Shown here: positions 9,642 through 17,712 of the stretch, piece by piece
Position numbering within the stretch: the stretch's first letter is position 1
Layout: every line of letters begins with the position of its first letter
Source: Roseivirga misakiensis
Lineage (GTDB): Bacteria; Bacteroidota; Bacteroidia; Cytophagales; Cyclobacteriaceae
Reading direction: 5' to 3'
Length of the DNA stretch: 64,000 nt
Assembly (NCBI RefSeq): GCF_001747105.1
Contig: NZ_MDGQ01000003.1
Span: forward strand, 434,001 to 498,000
Notes under the pieces: generated by a model
What the model saw: the letters and a program-made list of their open reading frames with translations, nothing else
What the model was told of the DNA's origin: nothing
Database searches by the model: none
Translations under genes and position numbers: made by a program

Positions 9642-11624
9642 ATGCTCAGGCGGGGCGCAATTTTTATTCTACTAATCTTTCACTGCTCTTTAGCAGTTCA
9701 AGGACAACTGTTTAAAAGGAATAAGGAAAAGAGACAAAAAAAGATTCTCCTAGATTCTGATTCTGTGAGCATTGACGTTACGGAATTGACTTTCCCCAAC
9801 ATAAATAAGGATCCAGTCTACCTGAATAAAAAGCTTCAGAAAAAGATCGAAAAGCTCGATAGAGAGGAGAAGTGGGAGGAACTATATCCAGAATTAAAAA
9901 AGTTCGTGTCGAACTTTGGCACTCAAAACTTCGCCCTTCAGACGTACTATATATGGAGGCTTGCCAAGCTCACAGAGGTCTTTGAGTCGCCAGAAGCCGC
10001 TAAGCCTTTATACGCTTTAGTATTGAAACACCACCGGCGTGGGTTAGATATTGGTGCTATTCTAGCCAGATATGATTCACTCAATAAAAACAAAAAGGAT
10101 TACTATGTACCTCTTGAGTATTACTATGAATTAGTCGATTTCAGACGCCAAGTGGATACTTTGCTACCACCAAGAAGTGTTCTCACGAATATGGGGCCTA
10201 TGGTAAACTCAAACGATGAGGATTATGCTCCTATGGTTTCCAGAAACGATTCAGTACTCCTTTTCACCTCTAAAAGAAACTCAATCAACACAGGAATTAC
10301 GAAAGACATAAATGAAGATATCTTCTTTACACTTAAAGAGGGCGAACAATGGGGGAAAGCAGAAGTATTTAAAAACATTAATTCAACCTTCAACGAAGGC
10401 TCTGGATACTTATCTAAAAGTGGTAAATCTCTTATATTTTCTCGCTGTGGCTCTCCCGAGGGACTCGGTAATTGTGACCTTTACATGAGTAAATTCCAAG
10501 GTGATACTGTTTGGACAATACCCAAAAACTTAGGCCCAAAAGTTAACTCTGATGGCTGGGATTCTCACCCTACCTTAAATATTACCGAAGACACGCTTTA
10601 CTTCTCATCCGACAGACGTGGAGGGTTTGGGTTAGCCGATATTTACTTTTCTACCCTGGACAAGAAAGGCAAATGGACAACTGCCCAAAACCTTGGCCCA
10701 ACTATAAACACTAGAAATAACGAAGTGAGCCCTTTCTACCATTGGGAGCATAACGTACTATATTTCAGTAGTAATGGCCATTTACTCAATTTTGGAGATT
10801 ATGATATCTACAAGTCATATAGAAGAACTGGTAAGTGGTCTGAACCGATCAATATTGGTCCTTTAGTGAATGGCAAAGGGACTGAGTTTTATTTCAGTAT
10901 TGACCAAGCGGCTAACTTTATTTTTTATTCAAGGTCGGAAGAGGAAAGTATGAAAAACCTTGACCTATATTCTTTCCCCCTACCGATGGCCGGTCAGCCA
11001 CTGGCAACCACACGTTTTTCAGGACAGATTAAGGCTTTAAAGGGGAAAGTGCCACAAAAAGCCATCGTTTCAATTATTGATTTAGATGAAGGTATAGAAG
11101 TAGCCCCAAAGTTTGCTCGAGATGACGGCACCTTCGAATTTGATTTGATTAATCAACGAAACTACTTATTGATCGTTCAGGGAGATGACTTTTTTAGACT
11201 TGAGAAGCTCTTCTTTTTAGATGGAGACACCAAATATGAGGGTATCGTGGAAAGAATAGCGAGTAAAATCGAGTTTTCAACCATTGAATTTGAAAATGCG
11301 AAAGCCGACATCCTTCCAAGCATGGAAGAGGATTTAAAAAAGGTGGTAGATTTCTTAATTGATAACCCAACCTTCAACCTTAACATTTCGGGCCATACAG
11401 ATTCTAGCGGAAACCCCGTGATGAACTTAACTCTCTCGCAACGTCGAGCCGATTCCATTAAGCGATACATTCTAAACAATAGCAACATTAACCCATCAAG
11501 AATCTTTGCCATCGGTCATGGTAGCAACAAACCAATTATTAAGGAGGAAAAGACTGACGAGGACAAAAAGCTAAACAGACGCGTAGAATTCGAGATATAC
11601 AGGCCGCCCGTGAGTAGAAATTAA
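9642..11624 (+). CDS. secreted OmpA-domain protein with PD40 propeller and CRD (PorE-like architecture)
   Basis: Exported cell-envelope protein of 660 residues. A signal peptide (about 1-22) is followed by a helical, TPR-like region (about 50-150), a beta-propeller of PD40 repeats (about 170-450; the recurring pattern is LYFSSDRRGGFG / ADIYFS), a carboxypeptidase-regulatory-like beta-sandwich (about 460-535) and a C-terminal OmpA domain with the peptidoglycan-binding residues in GHTDSSG and LSQRRADS. This order matches PorE, which ties the type IX machinery to peptidoglycan, but PorE is a lipoprotein and no clean lipobox is visible here. Other OmpA/PD40 proteins of Bacteroidota are equally possible. 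It is divergent from lon-porQ-hslU. The start is ATG rather than an upstream in-frame TTG. Confidence 0.75.
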   Translation: MLRRGAIFILLIFHCSLAVQGQLFKRNKEKRQKKILLDSDSVSIDVTELTFPNINKDPVYLNKKLQKKIEKLDREEKWEELYPELKKFVSNFGTQNFALQTYYIWRLAKLTEVFESPEAAKPLYALVLKHHRRGLDIGAILARYDSLNKNKKDYYVPLEYYYELVDFRRQVDTLLPPRSVLTNMGPMVNSNDEDYAPMVSRNDSVLLFTSKRNSINTGITKDINEDIFFTLKEGEQWGKAEVFKNINSTFNEGSGYLSKSGKSLIFSRCGSPEGLGNCDLYMSKFQGDTVWTIPKNLGPKVNSDGWDSHPTLNITEDTLYFSSDRRGGFGLADIYFSTLDKKGKWTTAQNLGPTINTRNNEVSPFYHWEHNVLYFSSNGHLLNFGDYDIYKSYRRTGKWSEPINIGPLVNGKGTEFYFSIDQAANFIFYSRSEEESMKNLDLYSFPLPMAGQPLATTRFSGQIKALKGKVPQKAIVSIIDLDEGIEVAPKFARDDGTFEFDLINQRNYLLIVQGDDFFRLEKLFFLDGDTKYEGIVERIASKIEFSTIEFENAKADILPSMEEDLKKVVDFLIDNPTFNLNISGHTDSSGNPVMNLTLSQRRADSIKRYILNNSNINPSRIFAIGHGSNKPIIKEEKTDEDKKLNRRVEFEIYRPPVSRN

Positions 11625-11654
11625 AAAAGGAAGTCCTTAAACCTCCTTTTTTAA
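11621..11654. terminator. bidirectional terminator between the OmpA-domain gene and rseP
   Basis: Perfect 11-bp inverted repeat TTAAAAAAGGA / TCCTTTTTTAA with a 12-nt loop. The 5' arm includes the stop codon of the OmpA-domain gene. T-runs occur on both strands, so it can end both convergent transcripts. Confidence 0.7.
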
Positions 11655-11675
11655 TATCAGTTCTGTACTATTTCG

Positions 11676-12989
11676 CTAAATCCCAAAGAGCTTCAGAATA
11701 TCATTTCCAAAAGCGAATACCATCAGCAGCAATAGAATAACCATACCTACGACTTGAGCTGCTTCGAGGAACTTAACCGAAGGGGCTTTACCCGATATCA
11801 TTTCGAATAGAAGGAAGACTACATGGCCGCCGTCTAAAGCAGGAATTGGCAATAAATTCATGAAAGCAAGTATCATTGAGATCATTGCAGTTGTTCTCCA
11901 AAAGGCATTCCAATCCCAGGTTTTAGGGAAGTAATTAACAATTCCGATAGGCCCACTCATACTTCTTGGAGAAATATCACCAGTAAACATCTTACCGATA
12001 GCTTTTGCATTTAATATTACCATGTTGAAAGCCTTGGCCGTTCCAACAGGAATCGCTTCGCCGAAGCTGTATTCATCACTGTCACCATCTATACCATAAA
12101 CTGATACCACAATCCCTACAGTCGAATCACTTCTAACATCTACATTGACATCAAGCTCACTATCACCTCTTTTAATTACCATCGGTACACTTCCACCCGC
12201 ATTTGCTGCGACAATCGACTGGTACTGATCATAGTATTTAACTTCTTGATCACCGATTTTAACGATCCTATCCTTTGGCTGAAATGGTAAACTTTCCATC
12301 CCCTCTCCTAACTGAGTGACCTCAAATTCTCTCCTTATGTCAAAGAATCTTTGTTGAAAATCGGGGTTTTCCAAGGTCTCTATAAAACCATTAGGTATCG
12401 GAATATCTACCACGCTCCCATTCCTATCGACTGTCCAATAGGCGCCATCAGTAAGAAGTGTTTTTCCACTGTAGATATCTTCTACTCTACGATAATCCTC
12501 ACCGTTGATTTTAACAATCTTATCGCCTTTTTCGAAACCTACTTCTAGGCCATATTCACCTGGTAAAATACCGATCTCCTTGGTATACTTACTTGGTGTA
12601 AATTCATCTCCTACGTTATAAGTTAGAATGATCATTGCGATCACACCTGCGACAACGTTGACAAAAATACCACCCAGCATCACGATTAATCGCTGCCAAG
12701 CTGGTTTAGACCTAAATTCCCAAGGTTGTGGTGGTTTAGCCATGGCCTCTTTGTCCATAGACTCATCTACCATTCCTGATATTTTCACAAAACCACCTAA
12801 TGGAATTGCACCGAGGCCATACTCTGTCTCGCCTTTTTTGAATGAGAAAATAGTCGGTGGAAATCCAATGAAGAACTTTTCTACTTTCATCCCAAACATT
12901 TTGGCTGTCAACATATGACCGGCCTCATGTATCCCCACTAAAATTGAAAGCGCAAGCAAAAGCTGCGCTATTTGAACAACGGTTTCCAT
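11676..12989 (-). CDS. rseP: RIP metalloprotease RseP (site-2 protease)
   Basis: Inner-membrane zinc metalloprotease that cuts transmembrane segments of anti-sigma factors and signal-peptide remnants. The zinc motif HEAGH is at residues 21-25 in the first TM helix, and the third ligand lies in NLLPIPALDGGH (378-389, Asp386). Two PDZ-like domains lie in the periplasmic middle (about 135-310). Length 437 is typical. It forms a TAATG overlap with dxr, so the two are translationally coupled; dxr-rseP adjacency is a known conserved pairing. Confidence 0.93.
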   Translation of the reverse strand: METVVQIAQLLLALSILVGIHEAGHMLTAKMFGMKVEKFFIGFPPTIFSFKKGETEYGLGAIPLGGFVKISGMVDESMDKEAMAKPPQPWEFRSKPAWQRLIVMLGGIFVNVVAGVIAMIILTYNVGDEFTPSKYTKEIGILPGEYGLEVGFEKGDKIVKINGEDYRRVEDIYSGKTLLTDGAYWTVDRNGSVVDIPIPNGFIETLENPDFQQRFFDIRREFEVTQLGEGMESLPFQPKDRIVKIGDQEVKYYDQYQSIVAANAGGSVPMVIKRGDSELDVNVDVRSDSTVGIVVSVYGIDGDSDEYSFGEAIPVGTAKAFNMVILNAKAIGKMFTGDISPRSMSGPIGIVNYFPKTWDWNAFWRTTAMISMILAFMNLLPIPALDGGHVVFLLFEMISGKAPSVKFLEAAQVVGMVILLLLMVFAFGNDILKLFGI

Positions 12990-14146
12990 TAATTTTTATA
13001 TGCGTTTGCTATTTCTCTAGTTTGTTTGTCGGACATGACATAGTCCTCATACGTTGGCTTTTTGATAAAAGATGCCTTGCCCATTGAATCTTCAATAAGG
13101 TCAGACATTTCTAGAAAGCCTATTTCATCTTTTAAAAACTTGCTAACCGCGACTTCATTAGCCGCATTTAGTATACAAGGCATATTGCCGCCTTGTTCCA
13201 TCGCCTTAAAAGCGAGCCCCAGATTCCTAAAAGTCTCAGTATCTGGCTGCTCAAAAGTCAGTTCAGGATAGTCAAGGAAATTGAATCTCGGAAAATCCGA
13301 TTTAATCCGCTCTGGGTAAGTCATGGCAAATTGAATGGGCAACTTCATATCCGGCAGCCCCATTTGAGCCTTCATACTTCCATCTTCGAATTGAACAATC
13401 GAATGAATTATTGACTGAGGATGAACGATAACTTCAATTTGATCCATTCGGAGGTTAAAAAGCCATTTTGCTTCTATCACTTCCAGACCTTTATTCATCA
13501 AACTTGCTGAATCGATCGTTATTTTGGCACCCATATCCCAATTAGGGTGCTTCAAGGCCTGCTCCTTCTTTACGGCTACTAAATCTTGCGAAGATTTACC
13601 TCTAAAAGGTCCTCCTGAAGCCGTAAGGATTATTTTCTCGATCGGATTATGAAACTCACCAACTAAGCATTGGAAAATTGCTGAATGCTCAGAGTCGACA
13701 GGGTAAATATTTACTGCTTTAGATTCCGCCAAAGATGTAATTAACTCACCAGCCACAACCAGTGTCTCTTTATTTGCCAACCCAATATTCTTACCACTCT
13801 CAATAGCCGAAATCGTCGGTTTAAGACCCGCATAACCAACTAGGGCTGTTAAGACTAAATCAATGACTTCAATTTGAACAACAGAATTAAGCGATTCTGC
13901 TCCAGAGTATACTTTAATGTCTAAGGAATCCAGGGCCTCAAAGACTTGATCATACAAGTTGTCATTGACAATTACCACCACGTTTGGCTTGAACTCTATT
14001 GCCTGCTTAATCAATAAGTCAGCATTGTTCATCGCTGTTAGCACTTCCACAATAAACTTGTCTGGATTCGCTCTAATGACGTCGAGCGCTTGTGTACCAA
14101 TAGAGCCTGTTGAGCCAAGAATGGCGATGTGCTTTTTTGTTGACAA
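12989..14146 (-). CDS. dxr: 1-deoxy-D-xylulose-5-phosphate reductoisomerase
   Basis: Catalyses the rearrangement and NADPH reduction of DXP to 2-C-methyl-D-erythritol 4-phosphate, the committed step of the MEP isoprenoid pathway, in the cytosol. The NADPH loop GSTGSIG is at residues 11-17. Metal ligands are Asp151 and Glu153 (PVDSEHSA) and Glu222 (MNKGLE). The flexible loop LTASGGPFR precedes the substrate site. 385 residues is the normal length. It leads the dxr-rseP unit and has a near-ideal promoter 65 nt upstream. Confidence 0.96.
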   Translation of the reverse strand: MSTKKHIAILGSTGSIGTQALDVIRANPDKFIVEVLTAMNNADLLIKQAIEFKPNVVVIVNDNLYDQVFEALDSLDIKVYSGAESLNSVVQIEVIDLVLTALVGYAGLKPTISAIESGKNIGLANKETLVVAGELITSLAESKAVNIYPVDSEHSAIFQCLVGEFHNPIEKIILTASGGPFRGKSSQDLVAVKKEQALKHPNWDMGAKITIDSASLMNKGLEVIEAKWLFNLRMDQIEVIVHPQSIIHSIVQFEDGSMKAQMGLPDMKLPIQFAMTYPERIKSDFPRFNFLDYPELTFEQPDTETFRNLGLAFKAMEQGGNMPCILNAANEVAVSKFLKDEIGFLEMSDLIEDSMGKASFIKKPTYEDYVMSDKQTREIANAYKN

Positions 14147-14210
14147 TGGTCTTTTTTATATAATCACGGAATTGGCTAATTCATTGAGAACGAATCAGCG
14201 TACAGCGCTG

Positions 14211-14241
14211 CAAATTTAGGCCTTTTTGAAAGGTCACCAAA
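14211..14241 (-). promoter_or_regulatory. Bacteroidota-type promoter for dxr-rseP
   Basis: On the minus strand an exact TTTG is followed by a 19-nt spacer and TAAATTTG, matching the Bacteroides consensus TTTG-N19-21-TAnnTTTG in every specified base. It lies 65 nt before the dxr start codon. Confidence 0.65.
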
Positions 14242-14399
14242 TCTTATCTACCTGAGAAACACCCTTATTCCCAGATTGTTGAATTAACATGCTTTTAGAG
14301 GTTTATATGTGTTTTAACCTTAATTAACACTGAACTCAAACCCAATTTATTCATGAAGCGTAAGTTTGAACAAGGACATTACACCTTTAGTATGGATTA

Positions 14400-14416
14400 A
14401 AATCGTTTCACGATTT
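14400..14416. promoter_or_regulatory. short inverted repeat in the leader of the degP-like gene
   Basis: Perfect 6-bp repeat AAATCG / CGATTT with a 5-nt centre, ending 33 nt before the protease start codon. It may be an operator or a small mRNA hairpin; nothing further supports a function. Confidence 0.25.
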
Positions 14417-14449
14417 AGAAATCATTAGACATTAAGAATAAATCAAAAT

Positions 14450-15934
14450 ATGAAAAATAAGATCGCTATAGTTTTAATCGCATTCTCAAGCGGACTTATA
14501 GGTGCTTTTACTTATGAAAAGCTCTCTGACAATTCCGATAAAACTGAGATAATTACTGAAAACCCTATCAGTTTTGAAAAGGCAAATTACGAACCTGCAA
14601 AAGTAGATACCTATTCTCCTGGAGCAGCGTTGCCAACCGACTTTAGACTAGCCGCCGATCGATCGGTTAGTAGTGTGGTTTACATTAAAAATATCCAAAG
14701 AAGCAGACGAAGCATGAGCTTCATGGAATATATCTATGGTGGCAGAGGCGGATCAGAGAATGGAGTAGCGATTGGCTCCGGGTCTGGTGTCATTTACTCT
14801 AAGGATGGATATATAATTACCAATAATCATGTGATCGAAGGTGCAGATGCTATTGAAGTGCAACATGAGAAAAGGAGTTATCAAGCTAAACTGGTAGGCA
14901 CTGATCCTAAAATGGATATAGCGGTACTAAAGATTGAAGCAGATAATCTACCAGCTATCGATATCGCGAAGAGCAAAGACGTAAGAGTTGGGGATTGGGT
15001 ATTAGCCGTTGGGAACCCGTTTAACCTTACTTCTACTGTAACTGCTGGTATAGTAAGTGCCATCGGTAGTGAGGCTAATTCAATAAGAGAAAATTTCCCA
15101 ATTGAACTTTACATTCAAACAGATGCAGCGATTAACCCTGGAAACAGCGGTGGTGCACTGGTAAACACCAATGGTGAATTAGTTGGAATCAATACTTCCA
15201 TCATTTCTCGTACGGGTTCTTATGCAGGATACGGCTTTGCGGTTCCTTCCGACCTCGTGAGCAAGATTGTAGAAGATTTGAAGAAATATAAAGTAGTTCA
15301 GAAGGCATACACTGGTGCGGAAATCATAGAAATAGATGAAGACGTTGCTAAAGAAGAAAGACTAAGAAGCTTAGAAGGGGTATTGGTACAATCCATTAGA
15401 CGAAATGGGGCAGCCGACAAAGCAGGGCTAGAATCCGGCGATGTGATCAAAAAGATTTCAGGCAAAACCATCAAAACCAAATCGGGCTTCGATGAGGTAG
15501 TCAACTCAATGTCGCCAGGTGATGAAATCAACATTGAATACCAAAGAAATAATAGAAGCTATGAGGCCAAGTTAACATTAGAAAATGTTTACGGTAGTAC
15601 AGCTTTGCTAGACAGAGATAATTTCTTAGACAAAGAAGACATTTATTTCTCTAGTTTCTTGGGCGCTGAATTCAGAAGATTGACAGAAAAAGAAAAGAAA
15701 GGTTTACGAACAAACTACGGTGTCAAGGTTAGTAAAATCGACAAGGATCGAGGTTTCTTTAGAAAACTAGATGATATAGAAGAAGGTGAAATAATTGTAG
15801 CAGTGAACCGAAGGTCCGTTGATAACCCAGAGGCGCTTGCTGACTACATAGAACAGTACTATGGCAAAATCTACTTTCAGGTTATAGACAAGAGGGGGAG
15901 ATTAAGAACCGAAACCTATAGGTTCGGTCGGTAG
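14450..15934 (+). CDS. DegP/HtrA-family periplasmic serine protease
   Basis: Trypsin-like protease and chaperone of the envelope stress response. An N-terminal hydrophobic signal/anchor (about 5-22) is followed by the protease domain with the triad His127 (TNNHVIEG), Asp156 (KMDIAVLK) and Ser233 (NPGNSGGAL). Two PDZ domains follow (about 285-370 and 395-490). It has the Do-family layout, with a second PDZ that is more divergent. The gene is monocistronic, with a strong terminator just downstream. Together with rseP next door it makes an envelope-proteostasis neighbourhood. Confidence 0.92.
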   Translation: MKNKIAIVLIAFSSGLIGAFTYEKLSDNSDKTEIITENPISFEKANYEPAKVDTYSPGAALPTDFRLAADRSVSSVVYIKNIQRSRRSMSFMEYIYGGRGGSENGVAIGSGSGVIYSKDGYIITNNHVIEGADAIEVQHEKRSYQAKLVGTDPKMDIAVLKIEADNLPAIDIAKSKDVRVGDWVLAVGNPFNLTSTVTAGIVSAIGSEANSIRENFPIELYIQTDAAINPGNSGGALVNTNGELVGINTSIISRTGSYAGYGFAVPSDLVSKIVEDLKKYKVVQKAYTGAEIIEIDEDVAKEERLRSLEGVLVQSIRRNGAADKAGLESGDVIKKISGKTIKTKSGFDEVVNSMSPGDEINIEYQRNNRSYEAKLTLENVYGSTALLDRDNFLDKEDIYFSSFLGAEFRRLTEKEKKGLRTNYGVKVSKIDKDRGFFRKLDDIEEGEIIVAVNRRSVDNPEALADYIEQYYGKIYFQVIDKRGRLRTETYRFGR

Positions 15935-15940
15935 ATAGCC

Positions 15941-15972
15941 AAGAAGCCTTGAAATCGACATCAAGGCTTCTT
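15941..15972. terminator. bidirectional terminator between the degP-like gene and the AraC-family gene
   Basis: Perfect 12-bp stem AAGAAGCCTTGA / TCAAGGCTTCTT with an 8-nt loop; a short T-run follows on the plus strand. The AraC stop codon begins just beyond the 3' arm, so it may serve both genes. Confidence 0.75.
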
Positions 15973-16863
15973 TTACTTTTCTAAAATTATATGCTTAAAG
16001 TCCTTTCGATATTCGGAAGGACTTTTTCCTGTAAATAGCTTAAATGACTTATTGAAGTGAGAGAAGTTATTGAATCCGCTTTCGAAACTCACTTCCGTAA
16101 TGGCCATCGATGTTTCAGCCAATAACTTTGAGGCATGCACAACTCGATATTCATTCACGAACTTGGTAAAAGTCTTTCGGGAAATCTTCTTAAAGTACCT
16201 ACAAAAGGCAGGAACCGTCATACTAACCTTATCAGCCATTTCCTCTAAACTGATATGTTCTTTAAAATTGGATCGGATGTGACTGTAAATGACATTCATT
16301 CGGTCATTTTCCTTGGCATCTACTGCAAGGGCAACCCCTTCAGCATTGAGTACCTCATATTCCTGTGAATCCGACAAGTCTTTCAATATTGACAATAAAC
16401 CGATTAAACGGCCATACTGATCTTCCCAAGCCAGTGCTTCAATTTTTGCTCCTACTTTATCTTTGGTACTACCATGAAAAGTCAAGCCCTTCTTTGCCAA
16501 CTCGAGTAAACGTTTGACCGACTCCATTTCAGGTATTCCAAAAAAGTCATTCCCCAAAAAATCCTGTTTAAACTGTATAACAGTCTCAGACTTATTACCA
16601 CTAAATCGATCCGTAAAACCATAATGTGGTAAAAATGATCCTATCAAGACCAGTTCACCATCATTGAAGTATGACATGTGTTTACCAATATGCCTTTTAC
16701 CACTTCCTCCATGCACATAAACCAACTCAAGCTCTGGATGAAAGTGCCAGTTTGCCAAGTTATGTTCACAAGAGCTTGAGTACCTCCTTACTAGAAAGCT
16801 ACTACCAAATGCTGGTAGAATTTGCTCTAACGACGGCTTAGTATTTACCATGGATTTATTCAT
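15973..16863 (-). CDS. AraC-family transcriptional regulator with cupin sensor domain
   Basis: DNA-binding regulator of 296 residues. The N-terminal half is cupin-like (HFHPELELVYV and a later SFLPH), the usual ligand-sensing part. The C-terminal ~100 residues contain the two helix-turn-helix motifs (SLEEMADKVSMTVPAFCRYFKK, shown here only as a pattern around residues 222-240, and EVSFESGFNNFSHFNKSFK) and the family ending GKSPSEYRK. I start at an ATG giving MNKSMV; an upstream in-frame TTG is less likely. It is divergent from a small secreted protein, with direct repeats between them that could be its binding site. Confidence 0.88.
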   Translation of the reverse strand: MNKSMVNTKPSLEQILPAFGSSFLVRRYSSSCEHNLANWHFHPELELVYVHGGSGKRHIGKHMSYFNDGELVLIGSFLPHYGFTDRFSGNKSETVIQFKQDFLGNDFFGIPEMESVKRLLELAKKGLTFHGSTKDKVGAKIEALAWEDQYGRLIGLLSILKDLSDSQEYEVLNAEGVALAVDAKENDRMNVIYSHIRSNFKEHISLEEMADKVSMTVPAFCRYFKKISRKTFTKFVNEYRVVHASKLLAETSMAITEVSFESGFNNFSHFNKSFKLFTGKSPSEYRKDFKHIILEK

Positions 16864-16917
16864 ATCTCTATTAACCAATGTAAGACTATATAGTTCCCAC
16901 AACTACCACAAAATTAA

Positions 16918-16946
16918 CCAATTAATGTTCTATTTTACCCAATTAA
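16918..16946. repeat. two direct repeats spaced 21 bp, candidate AraC-family operator
   Basis: The octamer CCAATTAA occurs at 16918-16925 and 16939-16946. The matching region extends to TTAaCCAATTAA against TTAcCCAATTAA. The 21-bp period equals two helical turns, as for tandem AraC-family half-sites. A CAAAATTA (minus-strand TAATTTTG) at 16909-16916 may be the -7 box of the regulator gene. Confidence 0.4.
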
Positions 16947-17071
16947 CAAATAACTTCTGTTATATGGGTTAATTTAACATCAATACTTGCCAATTCAGCT
17001 GTAGTGAGAGATAGCCCGACCCTATACCTTTGTTATCATAAATTGGTTTAAACTATTAAACAATTGAAACA

Positions 17072-17665
17072 ATGAAGTCTATGAAAAAAGTATTGTTGAC
17101 AGCCGTGATGGTCATGGTATCAACGTTTGCTATTGCCAACGACAACAAACCAAGTGTTAGAGTAGAAAAGGTAGGGACTAAGACCCTAGTGGTATTCGTT
17201 AACGGATCGAAGGAAGGTGAGACACAGATCAAGCTGAAAGATGAGAACGGATTAACATTATATAATACACAAACGAAAGATGGTCTTGAGTTTGCTAAAA
17301 AGTTCGACTTAGGTTCTTTAGAAGCTGGTAACTATACCGTAGAAGTAGAAAACGCGATGAGTTTTACTGCAACTCCAGTATCTATTAATAAAGATTCAGC
17401 TTGGATCAACAACGAAGATCAAATCACAATTTTAAAACCTGTCTTAAGACAGTCTGGTGAAAAATTGGATATTATTCTTCCGAGTGATGATTGTGATGAT
17501 GTAATCGTTACAATATTCGACAGCAACTTTAAGAAATTAGCTTCCGAAAACTTTAATGGTGAAGCACTTAAAAGATTTGACCTGTCTCAATTAACAGAAG
17601 GTTCTTACACAGTAAAAATGACAACAAAAGGACGAAACTTTGTACAATCAGTTTCAGTGAAGTAG
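17072..17665 (+). CDS. small secreted protein with two duplicated beta-sandwich-like repeats
   Basis: A signal peptide (about 1-22, ending AIA) is followed by a mature part of two similar units, residues about 25-105 and 110-197. Each closes with the same pattern: FDLGSLEAGNYTVEV in the first, FDLSQLTEGSYTVKM in the second. This pattern resembles DUF3244-type and T9SS C-terminal sorting beta-sandwiches, but I do not recognise the protein and its function is unknown. It is periplasmic or surface-exposed. A TACCTTTG box (17025-17032) fits the -7 consensus; no good -33 is seen. Divergence from an AraC-type gene suggests that it is a target of that regulator. Confidence 0.7.
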   Translation: MKSMKKVLLTAVMVMVSTFAIANDNKPSVRVEKVGTKTLVVFVNGSKEGETQIKLKDENGLTLYNTQTKDGLEFAKKFDLGSLEAGNYTVEVENAMSFTATPVSINKDSAWINNEDQITILKPVLRQSGEKLDIILPSDDCDDVIVTIFDSNFKKLASENFNGEALKRFDLSQLTEGSYTVKMTTKGRNFVQSVSVK

Positions 17666-17684
17666 CTAGGAGTTAGTTACAAAC

Positions 17685-17708
17685 AAAAAGGGGCTTAAGC
17701 CCCTTTTT
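17685..17708. terminator. bidirectional terminator between the secreted-protein gene and dnaA
   Basis: Perfect stem AAAAAGGGGC / GCCCCTTTTT around TTAA, with T-runs on both strands. It lies between two convergent stop codons. Confidence 0.85.
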
Positions 17709-17712
17709 TATT

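Larger units (their letters stand above)
14147..14449. other. 303-bp divergent intergenic region, dxr / degP-like gene
   Basis: No coding frame is convincing here. It holds the dxr promoter near its left end, a TAAGTTTG box on the plus strand at 14361-14368 without a good -33 partner, and a short inverted repeat just before the protease gene. Confidence 0.6.
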
